A stretch of DNA of 64,000 bases from an uncultured Bacteroidales bacterium (GCA_900316235.1 ONCC01000001.1:1-64000); one strand, 5' to 3'. Shown: positions 18,374 through 29,030, counted from the stretch's first letter. Program-made: numbers and translations. The notes: generated from the sequence alone by a model not told the origin.

Positions 18374-19536
18374 TGCGCGGTGTTTTTACGTGTTTGCCAA
18401 TGGAGCATCCAGGCTCCGAGGAGGAGCAGGATGCCGAAGGCCAGGAAGGCACAGAACTGCGGCCAGCATTGGTCGAAGCCGTTGCCGTAGATGGCCACCT
18501 CGCGGTAGTTGAGGAAATAGTGTCTTATGGGATAGAGCAGGCAGAAGGCCTGGAAGAAGAGCGGCATGCTCTCGATGGGATAGGAAAAGCCGCTCAGCGA
18601 GAAACTCATGGCGCTGTAGAGCGTGCAGACGCTCATGGCCAGCGAGGGGTCGTTGAGGCAACAGCTGATGAAGGCGCCGGCACACTGGGCAGAGAAGATG
18701 AGGAGAATGGTGCTCAGCACCATCAGCAGCCAGCTGCCCTCCATGGGGAAGCCCATGAAGCCGAACATGACGAGGTTGGCTATCAGCGCCAGCAGCGAGT
18801 ACCACAGGGTGTAGGGGAGCATCTTTCCCAACACGGCATAGAGGCTGTTGCCGCGGGCTTTCTGCATCCACCGTTTGATGGACTTCTGCCGCCGCTCGGT
18901 AGAGATGGCGTAGCCTGTGTGCATCAGGGCGATGAAGGCGAAGACGGCGGGGATGAGGGTGGTCATGAGGTAGATGCCGTAGTTGATCCAGGGGTTGCTT
19001 ATGTTGTGTGTCTCGAAGGCCACGGGCTGGATGAGCCCCATAATCTGGTCTTCCGTGAAGCCCTTTTTCCTCAGCACCTCGCGCTGCACGGCACCCGTGG
19101 CCAGCATGCCCATGGTGGCCAGCTGTTTGTAGCTCAGGGTGCCTGCCAGCAGGTAGGCCTGGTTGGTGTAGAGCACCATCCGGGGGGCTTTGAACTGCAG
19201 CACCTCGTTGTAGGTTCCCTTGGGAATCTCGTAGAAGGCGAATAGCTCGCCCCGCTGCATGGCGCGGCGGGCCTCGATGTGGCTGTTGTAGACGGCGTGG
19301 ACCTGCACCCCCGAGGTGGCGTCGAGCTCGTGGCAGATGCGCCGCGAGAGGTAGCTGCCGTCAAGGTCCACCACTCCCACCGGCAGTCGCTGCGGCTGCC
19401 CCTCGCCGGTCATGGTGGCGAAGATGATGAACGTCAGCACCGCCCCCAGGGTGAGGATGACCAGGTAGCGCGGCTGGTTGATGACCCGCCGGCATTCGCG
19501 TTGGAATACCCTTAATATGCTGTTGCTTTTTTTCAA
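18370..19536 (-). CDS. ABC-2 type transporter permease (first of pair)
   Basis: A 388-residue permease paralogous in layout to the next gene: one N-terminal helix (YLVILTLGAVLTFIIF), an extracytoplasmic domain beginning LPVGVVDLDGSYLSRRI, and about five C-terminal helices. Two such permeases in a row suggest a heterodimeric membrane domain. It starts one base after hlyD. Confidence 0.88.
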   Translation of the reverse strand: MKKSNSILRVFQRECRRVINQPRYLVILTLGAVLTFIIFATMTGEGQPQRLPVGVVDLDGSYLSRRICHELDATSGVQVHAVYNSHIEARRAMQRGELFAFYEIPKGTYNEVLQFKAPRMVLYTNQAYLLAGTLSYKQLATMGMLATGAVQREVLRKKGFTEDQIMGLIQPVAFETHNISNPWINYGIYLMTTLIPAVFAFIALMHTGYAISTERRQKSIKRWMQKARGNSLYAVLGKMLPYTLWYSLLALIANLVMFGFMGFPMEGSWLLMVLSTILLIFSAQCAGAFISCCLNDPSLAMSVCTLYSAMSFSLSGFSYPIESMPLFFQAFCLLYPIRHYFLNYREVAIYGNGFDQCWPQFCAFLAFGILLLLGAWMLHWQTRKNTAQ

Positions 19537-19537
19537 C

Positions 19538-20521
19538 TCAGTTTTCGATTATTGCGGTCATGCCGGGACGGAGGCCGTCGATGTGCTCCAGCGGCACGGC
19601 TTTCACGTCGAAGCTTTTCACATCGTACTGGCCGTTGGTCTTGGTGGCACGCCAGGTGGCGTAGCTTGCCATGGCCTGCACCTTGCGCACTTGGCAGGGG
19701 TGGGTCTCCTTGCCCAGGGCCGGCAGGCGCACCTCGATGGTGTCGCCGGTGCGCATGTCGCCCAGAAGGTCCTCGCGCACGGCGAAGAACATCCAGCTGT
19801 CGTCCCTGTTGAGGATGCTCATCACGGGGCTGCCGGTGCCGATGAGGTCGCCCAGTTTGGCGAATATTTCCACCACCTCGCCGTCGCTGGGGGCTATGAG
19901 GTAGCTGTCGTCGAGGTAGCTCTGCACCTCGGCCACGGCGCCGCCGGCCTGGTTCACGAGGGCTGCTGCCGCATCGATATCCTCGCGACGGGCTCCCTCT
20001 TCGGCCATCAGGTATTGCTGCTCGGCAGCGGCACAGTCGGCCTGCGCCACCTTGTATTGGGCCTCCACCTCGTCGAACTTCTGAGCGCTCACCACACCCT
20101 TCTCGTAAAGTCCTTTCACACGCTCGTAGCTCTTGCGGTAGACCTCCACAGCGGCTTTGGCTTTCTGCCACACCTGATAGGCCATCTGCTTCTGCTGGTC
20201 GCGGGCCCCCACCTTGGCCTTGCGGCTCTGGGCGCTGGCGGCACTCTTCACGGCCGTGGCCTGCTGCATCTTGGCGGCCACCTGCTTCGAAGCGATGTGG
20301 GCCAGCGTGTCTCCCTTCTTCACATAGTCGCCCTCTTTCACGTAGATGGTATCCACATGACCCGGAACCATATTGCTCACGCGGTATTCCGTGGCGTCGG
20401 CTTCGCCGGTGATAAGCTCCTTCTGCGGATGGATGGCGAAGAGACCCACCAGAGCCACGATACCCACCGCCGCAATAATCACGGCCAGACCCGTTAACAA
20501 CGATTTGCTGTTCTCTTTCAT
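19538..20521 (-). CDS. HlyD family periplasmic adaptor
   Basis: A 327-residue membrane-fusion protein: an N-terminal anchor (LLTGLAVIIAAVGIVALVGLF), a biotinyl-lipoyl-like beta domain (VPGHVDTIYVKEGDYVKKGDTL), a long Ala/Gln/Lys-rich coiled-coil hairpin (about residues 80-190) and a second beta domain (LIAPSDGEVVEIFAKLGDLI). It would bridge the inner-membrane permeases and the TolC protein. The 33 nt between it and tolC are runs of AATTCTTAATT-type repeat. Confidence 0.92.
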   Translation of the reverse strand: MKENSKSLLTGLAVIIAAVGIVALVGLFAIHPQKELITGEADATEYRVSNMVPGHVDTIYVKEGDYVKKGDTLAHIASKQVAAKMQQATAVKSAASAQSRKAKVGARDQQKQMAYQVWQKAKAAVEVYRKSYERVKGLYEKGVVSAQKFDEVEAQYKVAQADCAAAEQQYLMAEEGARREDIDAAAALVNQAGGAVAEVQSYLDDSYLIAPSDGEVVEIFAKLGDLIGTGSPVMSILNRDDSWMFFAVREDLLGDMRTGDTIEVRLPALGKETHPCQVRKVQAMASYATWRATKTNGQYDVKSFDVKAVPLEHIDGLRPGMTAIIEN

Positions 20522-20523
20522 TA

Positions 20524-20562
20524 TACTAAATTCTTAATTCTTAATTTTTAATTTTTAATTCC
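20524..20562. repeat. TTCTTAATT-type short repeat between tolC and hlyD
   Basis: Tandem and near-tandem copies of the motif TTCTTAATT/TTTTTAATT. The same motif occurs at 34757-34787, inside the FGE-like gene at 34852-34888, and directly before topB at 56809-56840. Confidence 0.75.
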
Positions 20563-22033
20563 CCAGCGCCTGTTTCAAATACACCTTTCCCATCTCAATC
20601 TCGATCTCTGCGTCCAGCACCTCTCCTTTAGCCTTCAGCCAGGCTGTTTGTGCTCCCATCAGGTCACTGCTGCTGCACATGCCGGCGGCGAAGCTCTCGT
20701 CGGCCAACTTCAGGTTCTCCTCCGCATTCTCAAGGTCGCTCTGTGCTTGCGCCATCTTCTTGTAGGCCAGCTCCAGCTCGTAGCGCACCTTGTTCACCTG
20801 CAGCTCTATCATCTCCTTGGCCTCCTCCATCTGCCACTTCACCTCCTCACGCTTCGCCTTCGCGGCCTTCAGCGAGTAGAAACTGCCTCCGTGAAGGATT
20901 GGAACATTCACCACCACGCCGGCAAAGAACGTGCCGCCGAACTCATTGGAGAAGCCATTGAATAGGTTGGGGTTGCTCACCAGGTAACCTCCCGTCACCG
21001 CCACATTGGGCATAAATGTGCTCCGTGCTATCCTTACCCCCTGCAGCGCCACGCTGTCGCTGATCCTCAGCATCCGCATCTCCTTGCGTTTCGCCCACAC
21101 AGTGTTCATGTCAATACTCTGATTATTTTGAATATCCTGATTATTCAGAATGTTATGGTCAGCCACATCATACTCGCTGTCCAGCGGCATCCCGCAACGT
21201 TGGGCCAGCAGCATTTTCGCCAGCGCCAGGCCGTTCGTCGCCTTCGTCAGGCTCATCTGCGCCTCGTTCAACTTCACCCTCACCTTGGTGAGGTCGCCCT
21301 TCGTGGCAACTTCCGCCCTCATCATCTCCTCCACATCGCTGTTCAGCGTGTCCAGCAAAGCGGCATACTGCTCCGCCAGCTCTTTCTTGTGCTTCACGCT
21401 CACCACCTGCCAGTAGGCCTCGTCAACGGCTATCAGCATCGCCTCTTTCTCTCGGTCATACTCCACGCCGCTCAGTTCGTTGGCCAGCGATGCCATCTTG
21501 TGCAGCGCCAGCAGTTTGCCACCCATGAACACCGGTTGCGTCACCGTCACCGTACCGGCCACCACGTTCCTCGTGTCCGTCTCCAGGGCTTCAGTGATGC
21601 GGTGGCCCACATTGTCGATATTCGTCGAAAGGGTCGAGCCCGAAAGGATGTTAATCAGTCCGTTGGCAATCGCATCGCCAATGATCGGCAACCCGCCGAA
21701 CTCCTGCCGGATGGATGCCGAGAGATCCTCCTGCACCACCCCGCTCAAATGGTTCAGACGGTCTTTCTGCTCGTCGCTCAGCAGGTTCGTGCTCTTCTCC
21801 ATCCAGTTGTAGGTGCCGTTGGCGCTCACCTTCGGAAGCATCTGCCACAGCGCCACCTTCTCTAACGCCTCGGTCTCCTTCTTCTTCACCTCCGCACGCT
21901 TCAGCCCCGCGTTCGCCCTCAATGCCCGCACCCGACAGGTGTCCAGAGTCAGCACCTCTTGACTTCGGGCCTCCGTCCATTGTCCGCCGACCATCGTCAA
22001 CAGTGTGAATATGATTATCTTATTAGCTTTCAT
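20555..22033 (-). CDS. TolC family outer-membrane efflux protein
   Basis: A 492-residue TolC-like channel: a signal peptide (IIIFTLLTMVGGQWTEARSQ), then long amphipathic helices with Ala/Glu/Lys heptads in two halves (SLTKATNGLALAKMLLAQRCG and ESFAAGMCSSSDLMGAQTAW), as expected for the trimeric alpha-barrel tunnel. It is the first gene of the efflux operon and has a -7 element upstream. Confidence 0.92.
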   Translation of the reverse strand: MKANKIIIFTLLTMVGGQWTEARSQEVLTLDTCRVRALRANAGLKRAEVKKKETEALEKVALWQMLPKVSANGTYNWMEKSTNLLSDEQKDRLNHLSGVVQEDLSASIRQEFGGLPIIGDAIANGLINILSGSTLSTNIDNVGHRITEALETDTRNVVAGTVTVTQPVFMGGKLLALHKMASLANELSGVEYDREKEAMLIAVDEAYWQVVSVKHKKELAEQYAALLDTLNSDVEEMMRAEVATKGDLTKVRVKLNEAQMSLTKATNGLALAKMLLAQRCGMPLDSEYDVADHNILNNQDIQNNQSIDMNTVWAKRKEMRMLRISDSVALQGVRIARSTFMPNVAVTGGYLVSNPNLFNGFSNEFGGTFFAGVVVNVPILHGGSFYSLKAAKAKREEVKWQMEEAKEMIELQVNKVRYELELAYKKMAQAQSDLENAEENLKLADESFAAGMCSSSDLMGAQTAWLKAKGEVLDAEIEIEMGKVYLKQALGN

Positions 22034-22062
22034 ACAAACTAAATATTCTTAAAAAACGAAAT

Positions 22063-22071
22063 GCAAAGATA
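22063..22071 (-). promoter_or_regulatory. -7 element of the tolC operon
   Basis: On the minus strand this reads TATCTTTGC, a full -7 match, 30 nt before the tolC start. The -33 position lacks TTTG. Confidence 0.55.
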
Positions 22072-22116
22072 CGAAAAAAATGCCTCGCTTAATTCTAAAT
22101 AATGTTAATTAGTAGA

Positions 22117-22165
22117 GACGTGGCCTGCCACCTCTCCGCAAAAGTGGCCTGCCGCGTCTTTACAA
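22117..22165. repeat. GTAGAGACG / GTGGCCTGCC repeat
   Basis: A repeat built on GTAGAGACG and CGTCTTTAC ends with an internal direct repeat, GTGGCCTGCC, seen twice. Relatives of the GAGACGC motif are found inside two coding sequences, at 44687 and 46741. Confidence 0.6.
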
Positions 22166-22225
22166 AAATAAAAAAAAAGACAAACGCCAAATGTTAAATC
22201 TTCTACCCCCGAAACAATAGCCACA

Positions 22226-22281
22226 ATCTCCCTACCAACGCCTTACCAACTCCCTACCAACTCCTACCACGGTAGGAGATG
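22226..22281. repeat. CTACCAACTCC intergenic family, copy A
   Basis: Successive CTACCAAC/TTACCAACTCC units end in the palindrome CTCCTACCACGGTAGGAG. Three related copies lie at 31.1, 33.9 and 63.0 kb, all outside genes. Confidence 0.8.
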
Positions 22282-22421
22282 ATATGTCTGTAATGGGTTG
22301 ATGTTACGATTGTTGCATGATTTTGAACGAAATGGCCTCAATGAGGTGTTTTTTGTGAAAAAAACGGTATCGTTTTTTGTTAATTTTTGGTTAAAAAAAT
22401 AACGTCTGTTGAAAAAAATAT

Positions 22422-22453
22422 TTTGCCGGTTGGAGATTGTTTTGTATTTTTGC
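22422..22453 (+). promoter_or_regulatory. Promoter of the PFK-envC-lpxH unit
   Basis: TTTG at 22422-22425, a 19-nt gap and TATTTTTGC at 22445-22453. The leader would be about 18-20 nt. Confidence 0.78.
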
Positions 22454-22477
22454 ATTTTATTTTAAAACATATGTATT

Positions 22478-23707
22478 ATGAAGAGCATAGCAATACTTAC
22501 GGGCGGCGGCCCCGCCCCGGGAATGAACACAGTGGTGGCCTCGGTGGCCAAAACCTTCCTCCGCGACGGCTATCGCGTCATCGGTCTCCATGGCGGCTAC
22601 AGCGCCCTGTTCACCGACAAGCCCCGCATGCAGGACCTCGACTTCCTTACCGCCGACGAGATCTTCAATAAGGGCGGCAGCATCCTCAAGATGAGCCGCT
22701 TCAAACCTACGCCCGAGGATTTCGAGCAGCGCTTCAACCTCAAGCTCTTCACCGACAATGAGATTAAGCTCCTCGTCACCGTCGGTGGCGACGATACCGC
22801 CAGCACGGCCAACCGCATCGCCAAGTTTCTAGCCGACAAGCACTATCCCATCGCCAATATCCACGTCCCCAAGACCATTGACAACGACCTGCCGCTGCCC
22901 AACAGCAGCCCCACCTTCGGCTACAACAGCGCCAAAGCCCAGGGCTGCGTGCTGGCTACCGCCGTCATGGAGGATGCCCGTACCAGCGAGAACTGGTTCG
23001 TGGTCAGCGCCATGGGCCGCTCCGCCGGCCACCTCGCCCTCGGCATCGCCGGCGCCTGCCACTATCCCATGGTCATCATCCCCGAGTTCTTCAACAAGAC
23101 CGAGATCACCGTCGATAAGATTATCAATATGGTCGTCTCCTGCATCATCAAGCGCAAGCTCATGGGCATCAACTATGGCGCCGCCATGATTTCCGAGGGC
23201 GTGTTCCACTCGCTGAGCGACGAGGAGATCAAGAACTCCGGCATCCACTTCAGCTATGACGAGCATGGCCATCCTGAGCTGGGTAAGGTCTCCAAGGCCC
23301 ACATCTTCAACGACCTGCTGGAGCGCAAAGCCAAAGAGATTGGCCTGAAGGTGAAGACGCGTCCCGTGGAGGTCGGCTACGAGATCCGCTGCCATACCCC
23401 CATCGCTTTCGACCTCACCTACTGCTCGCTGATGGGTATGGGCGTGCACACTCTCTTCAACCAGGGCTGCACCGGCTGCATGGTGTATGTCGACCAGCAG
23501 GGCAACGTCAGCCCGCTGTACCTCAAAGACCTGCAGGACCCCGCCACCGGCAAGATTCCGCCGCGCCTGGTCAATGTCAATAGCAACAAGGTGCAGAGCT
23601 ACGTCAACGACATCATGGACTACATCACTCCCGCCGACTACGAGGCCGCGAAGAAGTATGTGGCCAACCCCGAAGAATATGACTTCAAGAAGATTCTTAA
23701 TTGGTAG
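22478..23707 (+). CDS. 6-phosphofructokinase, predicted pyrophosphate-dependent
   Basis: A 409-residue PFK: phosphorylates fructose 6-phosphate to the 1,6-bisphosphate. The phosphoryl-donor loop reads GGDD (residues 103-106), and the catalytic loop is PKTIDND (131-137). GGDD plus a lysine before TIDND marks PPi-dependent enzymes; ATP-dependent ones have GGDGS and GTIDND. The reaction would therefore be reversible and spare ATP. The gene overlaps the following envC-like gene by 29 nt. A membrane pyrophosphatase 9 kb away fits a PPi-based economy. Confidence 0.9.
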   Translation: MKSIAILTGGGPAPGMNTVVASVAKTFLRDGYRVIGLHGGYSALFTDKPRMQDLDFLTADEIFNKGGSILKMSRFKPTPEDFEQRFNLKLFTDNEIKLLVTVGGDDTASTANRIAKFLADKHYPIANIHVPKTIDNDLPLPNSSPTFGYNSAKAQGCVLATAVMEDARTSENWFVVSAMGRSAGHLALGIAGACHYPMVIIPEFFNKTEITVDKIINMVVSCIIKRKLMGINYGAAMISEGVFHSLSDEEIKNSGIHFSYDEHGHPELGKVSKAHIFNDLLERKAKEIGLKVKTRPVEVGYEIRCHTPIAFDLTYCSLMGMGVHTLFNQGCTGCMVYVDQQGNVSPLYLKDLQDPATGKIPPRLVNVNSNKVQSYVNDIMDYITPADYEAAKKYVANPEEYDFKKILNW

Positions 23708-24914
23708 TCTTGTGCTTATGCTGCTGGCGGCTGTGCCGCCAGCAGCATCGGCTCAAAGCAAAAAACAGCTCGAGAGCGACAAGGCCAAGGTTGAGCAAGA
23801 AATAAAAAAACTCAACAACGACCTGGCAAAGGCCAAGAAGAACAGCAAGGCCGGCCAGCAGCAACTGCGCCTCCTCGAGAAGAAAATTGCCGAGCGCACA
23901 AAACTCATCAACAACCTCAACGGACAAATCAACCTGCTGAACATCCGCATGACGCAGACTGAGGACAGCATCGCCCTCATGCGCGGACAGGTCGACAGCA
24001 TGAAGATTGAGTATGGCAAGGTGGTCCGTGCACTCTACCGTGAACGTGGCAGCCTCGACCGCCTCTCGATGATGCTCGACACAAAAAACTACAACTACGC
24101 CTACCTTCGCACCAAGTATTTCCGCGACTACAGTCGCTACCGCCGCCGTCAGGCTATGGCCATCAGGCAGAAAGAGCGCGAACTCAACGACGCAGGCCTC
24201 GAACTCAAGCGCCAGCAGCGCGAGCAGCAGGGTCTCCTTGAACAACAGCAGCGCCAGAAAGCCGAGCTTGCCCACGAGCAGAAAGCGCAGCAGAAAAGCT
24301 TGAAGGACAGCAAGCAGAAAGAAAAAAAACTGCAGAACCAGATAGCTCAGAAGGAAAAGCAGAAACGCGAGCTCCAGCAACAAATCCAGCGCATCATCAA
24401 CGAAGAGATTGCCAAAGCCCGTTCCGCACAGAACAAGGAAGTGGCAGCAGGCAGCAAAGGTAAGACCGTTTCCTCCACCACCACGGCCCCCAGCACCGCC
24501 GAAGTGGCGCTGAGCAACGACTTCGCCTCCAACAAGGGCCGTCTCCCGTGGCCCGTGAGCTACAAGAAAGTGTCGCGCGAATACGGCCGCTACACCCACT
24601 CCTCCGGCGGACAGAACATGAACAACGGCATCGACCTCCTGTGTGACGGGGGCGCCGCCGTGAAGAGCGTCTTCAATGGCACTGTCACCCGAGTCTTCAC
24701 CTGCCCCAACGGCACCAAGGGTATCATTGTTCGCCACGGTGAATACATGACCGTCTATGCCAACATGGGCACTGTCACCGTCAGTGAGGGCAAGAAGGTT
24801 ACCACTGGACAGAACCTCGGCACCGTCTACACCAACAGCGACGGCTCCGCCGAGTTCTCCTTCCAGCTTTGGAAGAGCACCTCATCCCAAAATCCTAGAA
24901 CATGGCTGAGATAA
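23679..24914 (+). CDS. EnvC-like coiled-coil protein with a degenerate LytM (M23) domain
   Basis: A 411-residue exported protein: signal peptide (FLIGSLVLMLLAAVPPAASAQ), a long Lys/Gln-rich coiled coil (about residues 25-260), then a C-terminal LytM/M23 domain. The zinc ligands of active M23 peptidases are missing: HxGxD reads NNGID, the YAH position reads YAN, and the final HxH reads FSFQ. That matches EnvC-type activators of cell-wall amidases. The ATG at 23679 lies inside the PFK gene; an earlier start would only add out-of-family residues. It overlaps lpxH by 13 nt, so the three genes are translationally linked. Confidence 0.85.
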   Translation: MTSRRFLIGSLVLMLLAAVPPAASAQSKKQLESDKAKVEQEIKKLNNDLAKAKKNSKAGQQQLRLLEKKIAERTKLINNLNGQINLLNIRMTQTEDSIALMRGQVDSMKIEYGKVVRALYRERGSLDRLSMMLDTKNYNYAYLRTKYFRDYSRYRRRQAMAIRQKERELNDAGLELKRQQREQQGLLEQQQRQKAELAHEQKAQQKSLKDSKQKEKKLQNQIAQKEKQKRELQQQIQRIINEEIAKARSAQNKEVAAGSKGKTVSSTTTAPSTAEVALSNDFASNKGRLPWPVSYKKVSREYGRYTHSSGGQNMNNGIDLLCDGGAAVKSVFNGTVTRVFTCPNGTKGIIVRHGEYMTVYANMGTVTVSEGKKVTTGQNLGTVYTNSDGSAEFSFQLWKSTSSQNPRTWLR

Positions 24915-25660
24915 GGGATAAAATCTATTTCATAACCGATTCACACTTGGGTAGTGGCTGCAACTCGCGTTCACGCGAGTTGCAGCTCTGCCGATTGCTC
25001 GACAGCATTAAAGCAGAGTGCAAGACTCTGATGCTGCTAGGTGATATTTTTGATTTTTGGTTCACTTACAAATATCTGGTGCCCCGTGGCCATGTGCGTT
25101 TGCTGGGCAAGCTGGCCGAACTGGCCGATAGTGGCGTGGAGATTCATTTCTTCATCGGCAATCACGACATGTGGGTATTCGACTACCTGACCGAAGAGTT
25201 TGGCGCCATCGTTCATGATGACCCTGTGGAGATGGAACTCTACGGCAAGCGTTTCCTCATCGGTCACGGTGACGGTCTTGGTCATACCGACCGGTGGTTC
25301 GACTTTGTGCGCATCTTCTTCCGCAGCCGTTTTTGCCACAAGCTTTTCAAGATGCTTCCTTCGGCTTTTACCTTCGGTATTGCCCACCGCTGGAGCGAAG
25401 GCAACAAGCGCAAGCATGGCAAGAAAGACATGCTCCACTACCTCGGTGACGACCGCGAGGGTATCGTCATCTACTGCAAGCAGAGACTTGAGAAAGAACA
25501 TTTTGACTATTGTGTCTTCGGTCACCGTCATACGCCGCTGGTACGCGACCTCGGCAGTGGATGTACCTATGTCAACGTCGGAGACTGGCTCCACAACCGC
25601 AATTATGCGGTGCTTGGCCCCGAGGGAGTGGTGGAGTTAAAGAATTTTGACGAAGCGTAA
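24902..25660 (+). CDS. lpxH: UDP-2,3-diacylglucosamine diphosphatase
   Basis: Lipid A synthesis at the inner membrane: hydrolyses UDP-2,3-diacylglucosamine to lipid X and UMP. The 252-residue metallophosphoesterase shows all metal motifs: TDSHLG (12-17), LGDIFDFW (46-53), GNHD (86-89), GHGDG (121-125) and GHRHTP near residue 210. Its 3' end overlaps the convergent peptide-binding lipoprotein gene by 24 nt. Confidence 0.9.
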   Translation: MAEIRDKIYFITDSHLGSGCNSRSRELQLCRLLDSIKAECKTLMLLGDIFDFWFTYKYLVPRGHVRLLGKLAELADSGVEIHFFIGNHDMWVFDYLTEEFGAIVHDDPVEMELYGKRFLIGHGDGLGHTDRWFDFVRIFFRSRFCHKLFKMLPSAFTFGIAHRWSEGNKRKHGKKDMLHYLGDDREGIVIYCKQRLEKEHFDYCVFGHRHTPLVRDLGSGCTYVNVGDWLHNRNYAVLGPEGVVELKNFDEA

Positions 25661-27205
25661 ATCCAGATTGTTCATCGCATTGCTGCGCAACCCACTGACA
25701 TTCTTGTGTGTGAAATGGAGTATCTGGTCATAGTATAGCACCATGACAGGCGCTTCCTGCATGACGAGGCTATCGATGGTGTGATAGAGTTGTGTACGCC
25801 GAACGGGATCGGTGCAGCTGCGCGCCTGATTGTAGAGTTTTGAAACCTTGGGATTGTCGAATCGTGTGTAGTTGGGGCCTGCGGGTGTACGGTTGGGGCC
25901 ATAGAAGAGCGAGAGGTAGTTCTCGGCATCGGGATAGTCGGCCACCCACGACCCCCGGAACCATTCCACCTTGCCCTGGGCTATCTGCTCGCGGAGGGCG
26001 GCTGGTGGATTGACGTCCACTTGGATATCAAGTCCGAGCAGACCCAGCTGTTGCTGGATATATTTGCAGAGATCCAGATAGTTGGCCGTGGTGGATAGTT
26101 TTAGTTTCGGTAGGCTACCGTGCTCCTTCTTCACTTCGTCGATGAGATGACGCGCTTGTTCTGGGTTGTACTCATAGCCGCAATCGCTGTAGCCGGGAAG
26201 CCCCTTGGGAATGAATCCGCCGACGCCGGGGGCTCCGATATTGTTGCGCAGATAGCGCATCATCTTTCTCCTGTCGAAGCCGAGATTGATGGCCTGACGC
26301 AACCGGCGGTCACGCAAAACGCTGTTTTTTTCTTCCATATTGAACCCCAGGTACTCAGTATTGAGGTAGGGAGTGGAGACCATATCGATGCGGTCTGCAT
26401 ATTTCTCCTTTAACTGACCATCCAAAGTCAGGATCTCATCTTTGTAGCTGGCATCAAGGGAGTTCATGAAGTCGAGGTTGCCCTTGACGAACTCCAGGAA
26501 TACGGTTTGCCGGTCGACGATGAAGGTAATGGCTACGGCGTCGAGATAGGGGAGGCCTTTCTCGAAATAAATGGGATTTTTTCTCAATACCAATTTCACG
26601 CCCTCTTTCCAGTATTGAAACTTGAAAGGCCCCGTGCCACAGGGATGCGAACGAAATTCCTTGCCATAGTGTTCCACCACCTCGTGCGGCACCACAGAGC
26701 AATAGACCATTCCCAGCAGGGAAAGGAAAGGAGCGAAGGGCTCCTTGAGACGGACAATGAAAGTTGAGTCATTGGGGGCCTCGGTACTCGCAACGTCGGA
26801 GAATATCCATGCTCCAGGGGAGACCACCGCAGGGTCGGTGATGCGGCCGAAGCTGTAAACAAAATCCTCCGCTGTCACACGTCTTGTGCTGTCGGGAGTG
26901 CCGAAAAGAGGGCTTTTGTGAAAAAAGACGTCGTCTCGAAGGGTGAAATAGTAGGTGAGGCCGTCAGGACTGATAACCCAGCGTTTTGCAATGCAAGGTT
27001 GAATCTGCAAGGCGGTATCCAGTTCTATCAAGCCGTTGTACAGTTGGCGGCAGGGCCAGATGATGCTTTGGTCTTTGGCGAAAGCGGGGTCGAGGGTGGC
27101 GATGCCGGCACTCTCATTGTAGCGGAATATCATCTTGTCCTCGTGACGGTTGCCGGAGCAGGCTGCGAGGAAGAGGACGAGTATGGCAAGAATATTTTTT
27201 TTCAA
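25637..27205 (-). CDS. ABC transporter substrate-binding lipoprotein, family 5 (peptide/nickel type)
   Basis: A 522-residue lipoprotein (lipobox LFLAACSG) of the OppA/DppA family. Motifs are GIATLDPAFA near the start, LQIQPCIAKRWVISPDGLTYYFTLRDDVFFH, and VADYPDAENYLSLFYGPN in the second lobe. It would bind peptides for import, but no permease or ATPase gene is adjacent. It starts three bases after atpC ends, so it is probably co-transcribed with atpDC. Confidence 0.9.
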   Translation of the reverse strand: MKKNILAILVLFLAACSGNRHEDKMIFRYNESAGIATLDPAFAKDQSIIWPCRQLYNGLIELDTALQIQPCIAKRWVISPDGLTYYFTLRDDVFFHKSPLFGTPDSTRRVTAEDFVYSFGRITDPAVVSPGAWIFSDVASTEAPNDSTFIVRLKEPFAPFLSLLGMVYCSVVPHEVVEHYGKEFRSHPCGTGPFKFQYWKEGVKLVLRKNPIYFEKGLPYLDAVAITFIVDRQTVFLEFVKGNLDFMNSLDASYKDEILTLDGQLKEKYADRIDMVSTPYLNTEYLGFNMEEKNSVLRDRRLRQAINLGFDRRKMMRYLRNNIGAPGVGGFIPKGLPGYSDCGYEYNPEQARHLIDEVKKEHGSLPKLKLSTTANYLDLCKYIQQQLGLLGLDIQVDVNPPAALREQIAQGKVEWFRGSWVADYPDAENYLSLFYGPNRTPAGPNYTRFDNPKVSKLYNQARSCTDPVRRTQLYHTIDSLVMQEAPVMVLYYDQILHFTHKNVSGLRSNAMNNLDLRFVKIL

Positions 27206-27208
27206 TTT

Positions 27209-27445
27209 CTATTGCACAAGGAGCATCAATTCGTTTTGCTGTCCTTTGGCGACGCCTCCGCGAACAGCGAAGGTCTGCTCACTATTGTCGGACAAAACAA
27301 TGCGTATATCACCGGCAGCGAGAGCCGAGACGATGGGGGCGTGGTTCTCCAGTATCTCGAAAGAGCCTCCTGTGCCAGGCAGTTGCACTAGCTTGGCTTC
27401 GCCCTCAAAGAGGGTGCTGTCGGGTTTGGTGATTTTGATCTTCAT
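27209..27445 (-). CDS. atpC: F1 ATP synthase epsilon subunit, short form
   Basis: A 78-residue epsilon subunit: only the N-terminal beta-sandwich (MKIKITKPDSTLFEGEA, then GSFEILENHAPIVSALAAGDIRI) is present. The C-terminal helical hairpin that inhibits ATP hydrolysis in ~135-residue epsilons is absent; short epsilons are usual in Bacteroidota. It follows atpD after a 72-nt gap containing 9-bp repeats. Confidence 0.93.
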   Translation of the reverse strand: MKIKITKPDSTLFEGEAKLVQLPGTGGSFEILENHAPIVSALAAGDIRIVLSDNSEQTFAVRGGVAKGQQNELMLLVQ

Positions 27446-27451
27446 AAAGTC

Positions 27452-27487
27452 TAATGGGTTTAATGGGTCTAATGGGTTTAATGGGCG
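27452..27487. repeat. TAATGGGTT 9-mer tandem repeat between atpD and atpC
   Basis: Four 9-bp units (TAATGGGTT / TAATGGGTC / TAATGGGTT / TAATGGGCG). The same unit encodes the MGLMGLMGLM signal peptide of the lipoprotein at 9.35-9.39 kb. Confidence 0.85.
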
Positions 27488-27517
27488 GCAGCCACGTTAA
27501 CCGTTAAACATTAAACA

Positions 27518-29020
<1,503 letters not shown>

Positions 29021-29030
29021 TTATTAAATG

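Larger units (their letters stand above)
22034..22477. other. Divergent intergenic region between tolC and the PFK gene
   Basis: This 444-nt region holds the tolC -7 element, a GTAGAGACG-type palindromic repeat (22117-22165), one copy of the CTACCAACTCC family, a perfect AAAAAACG / CGTTTTTT hairpin near 22358-22377, and the PFK promoter. I see no gene in it. Confidence 0.7.
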
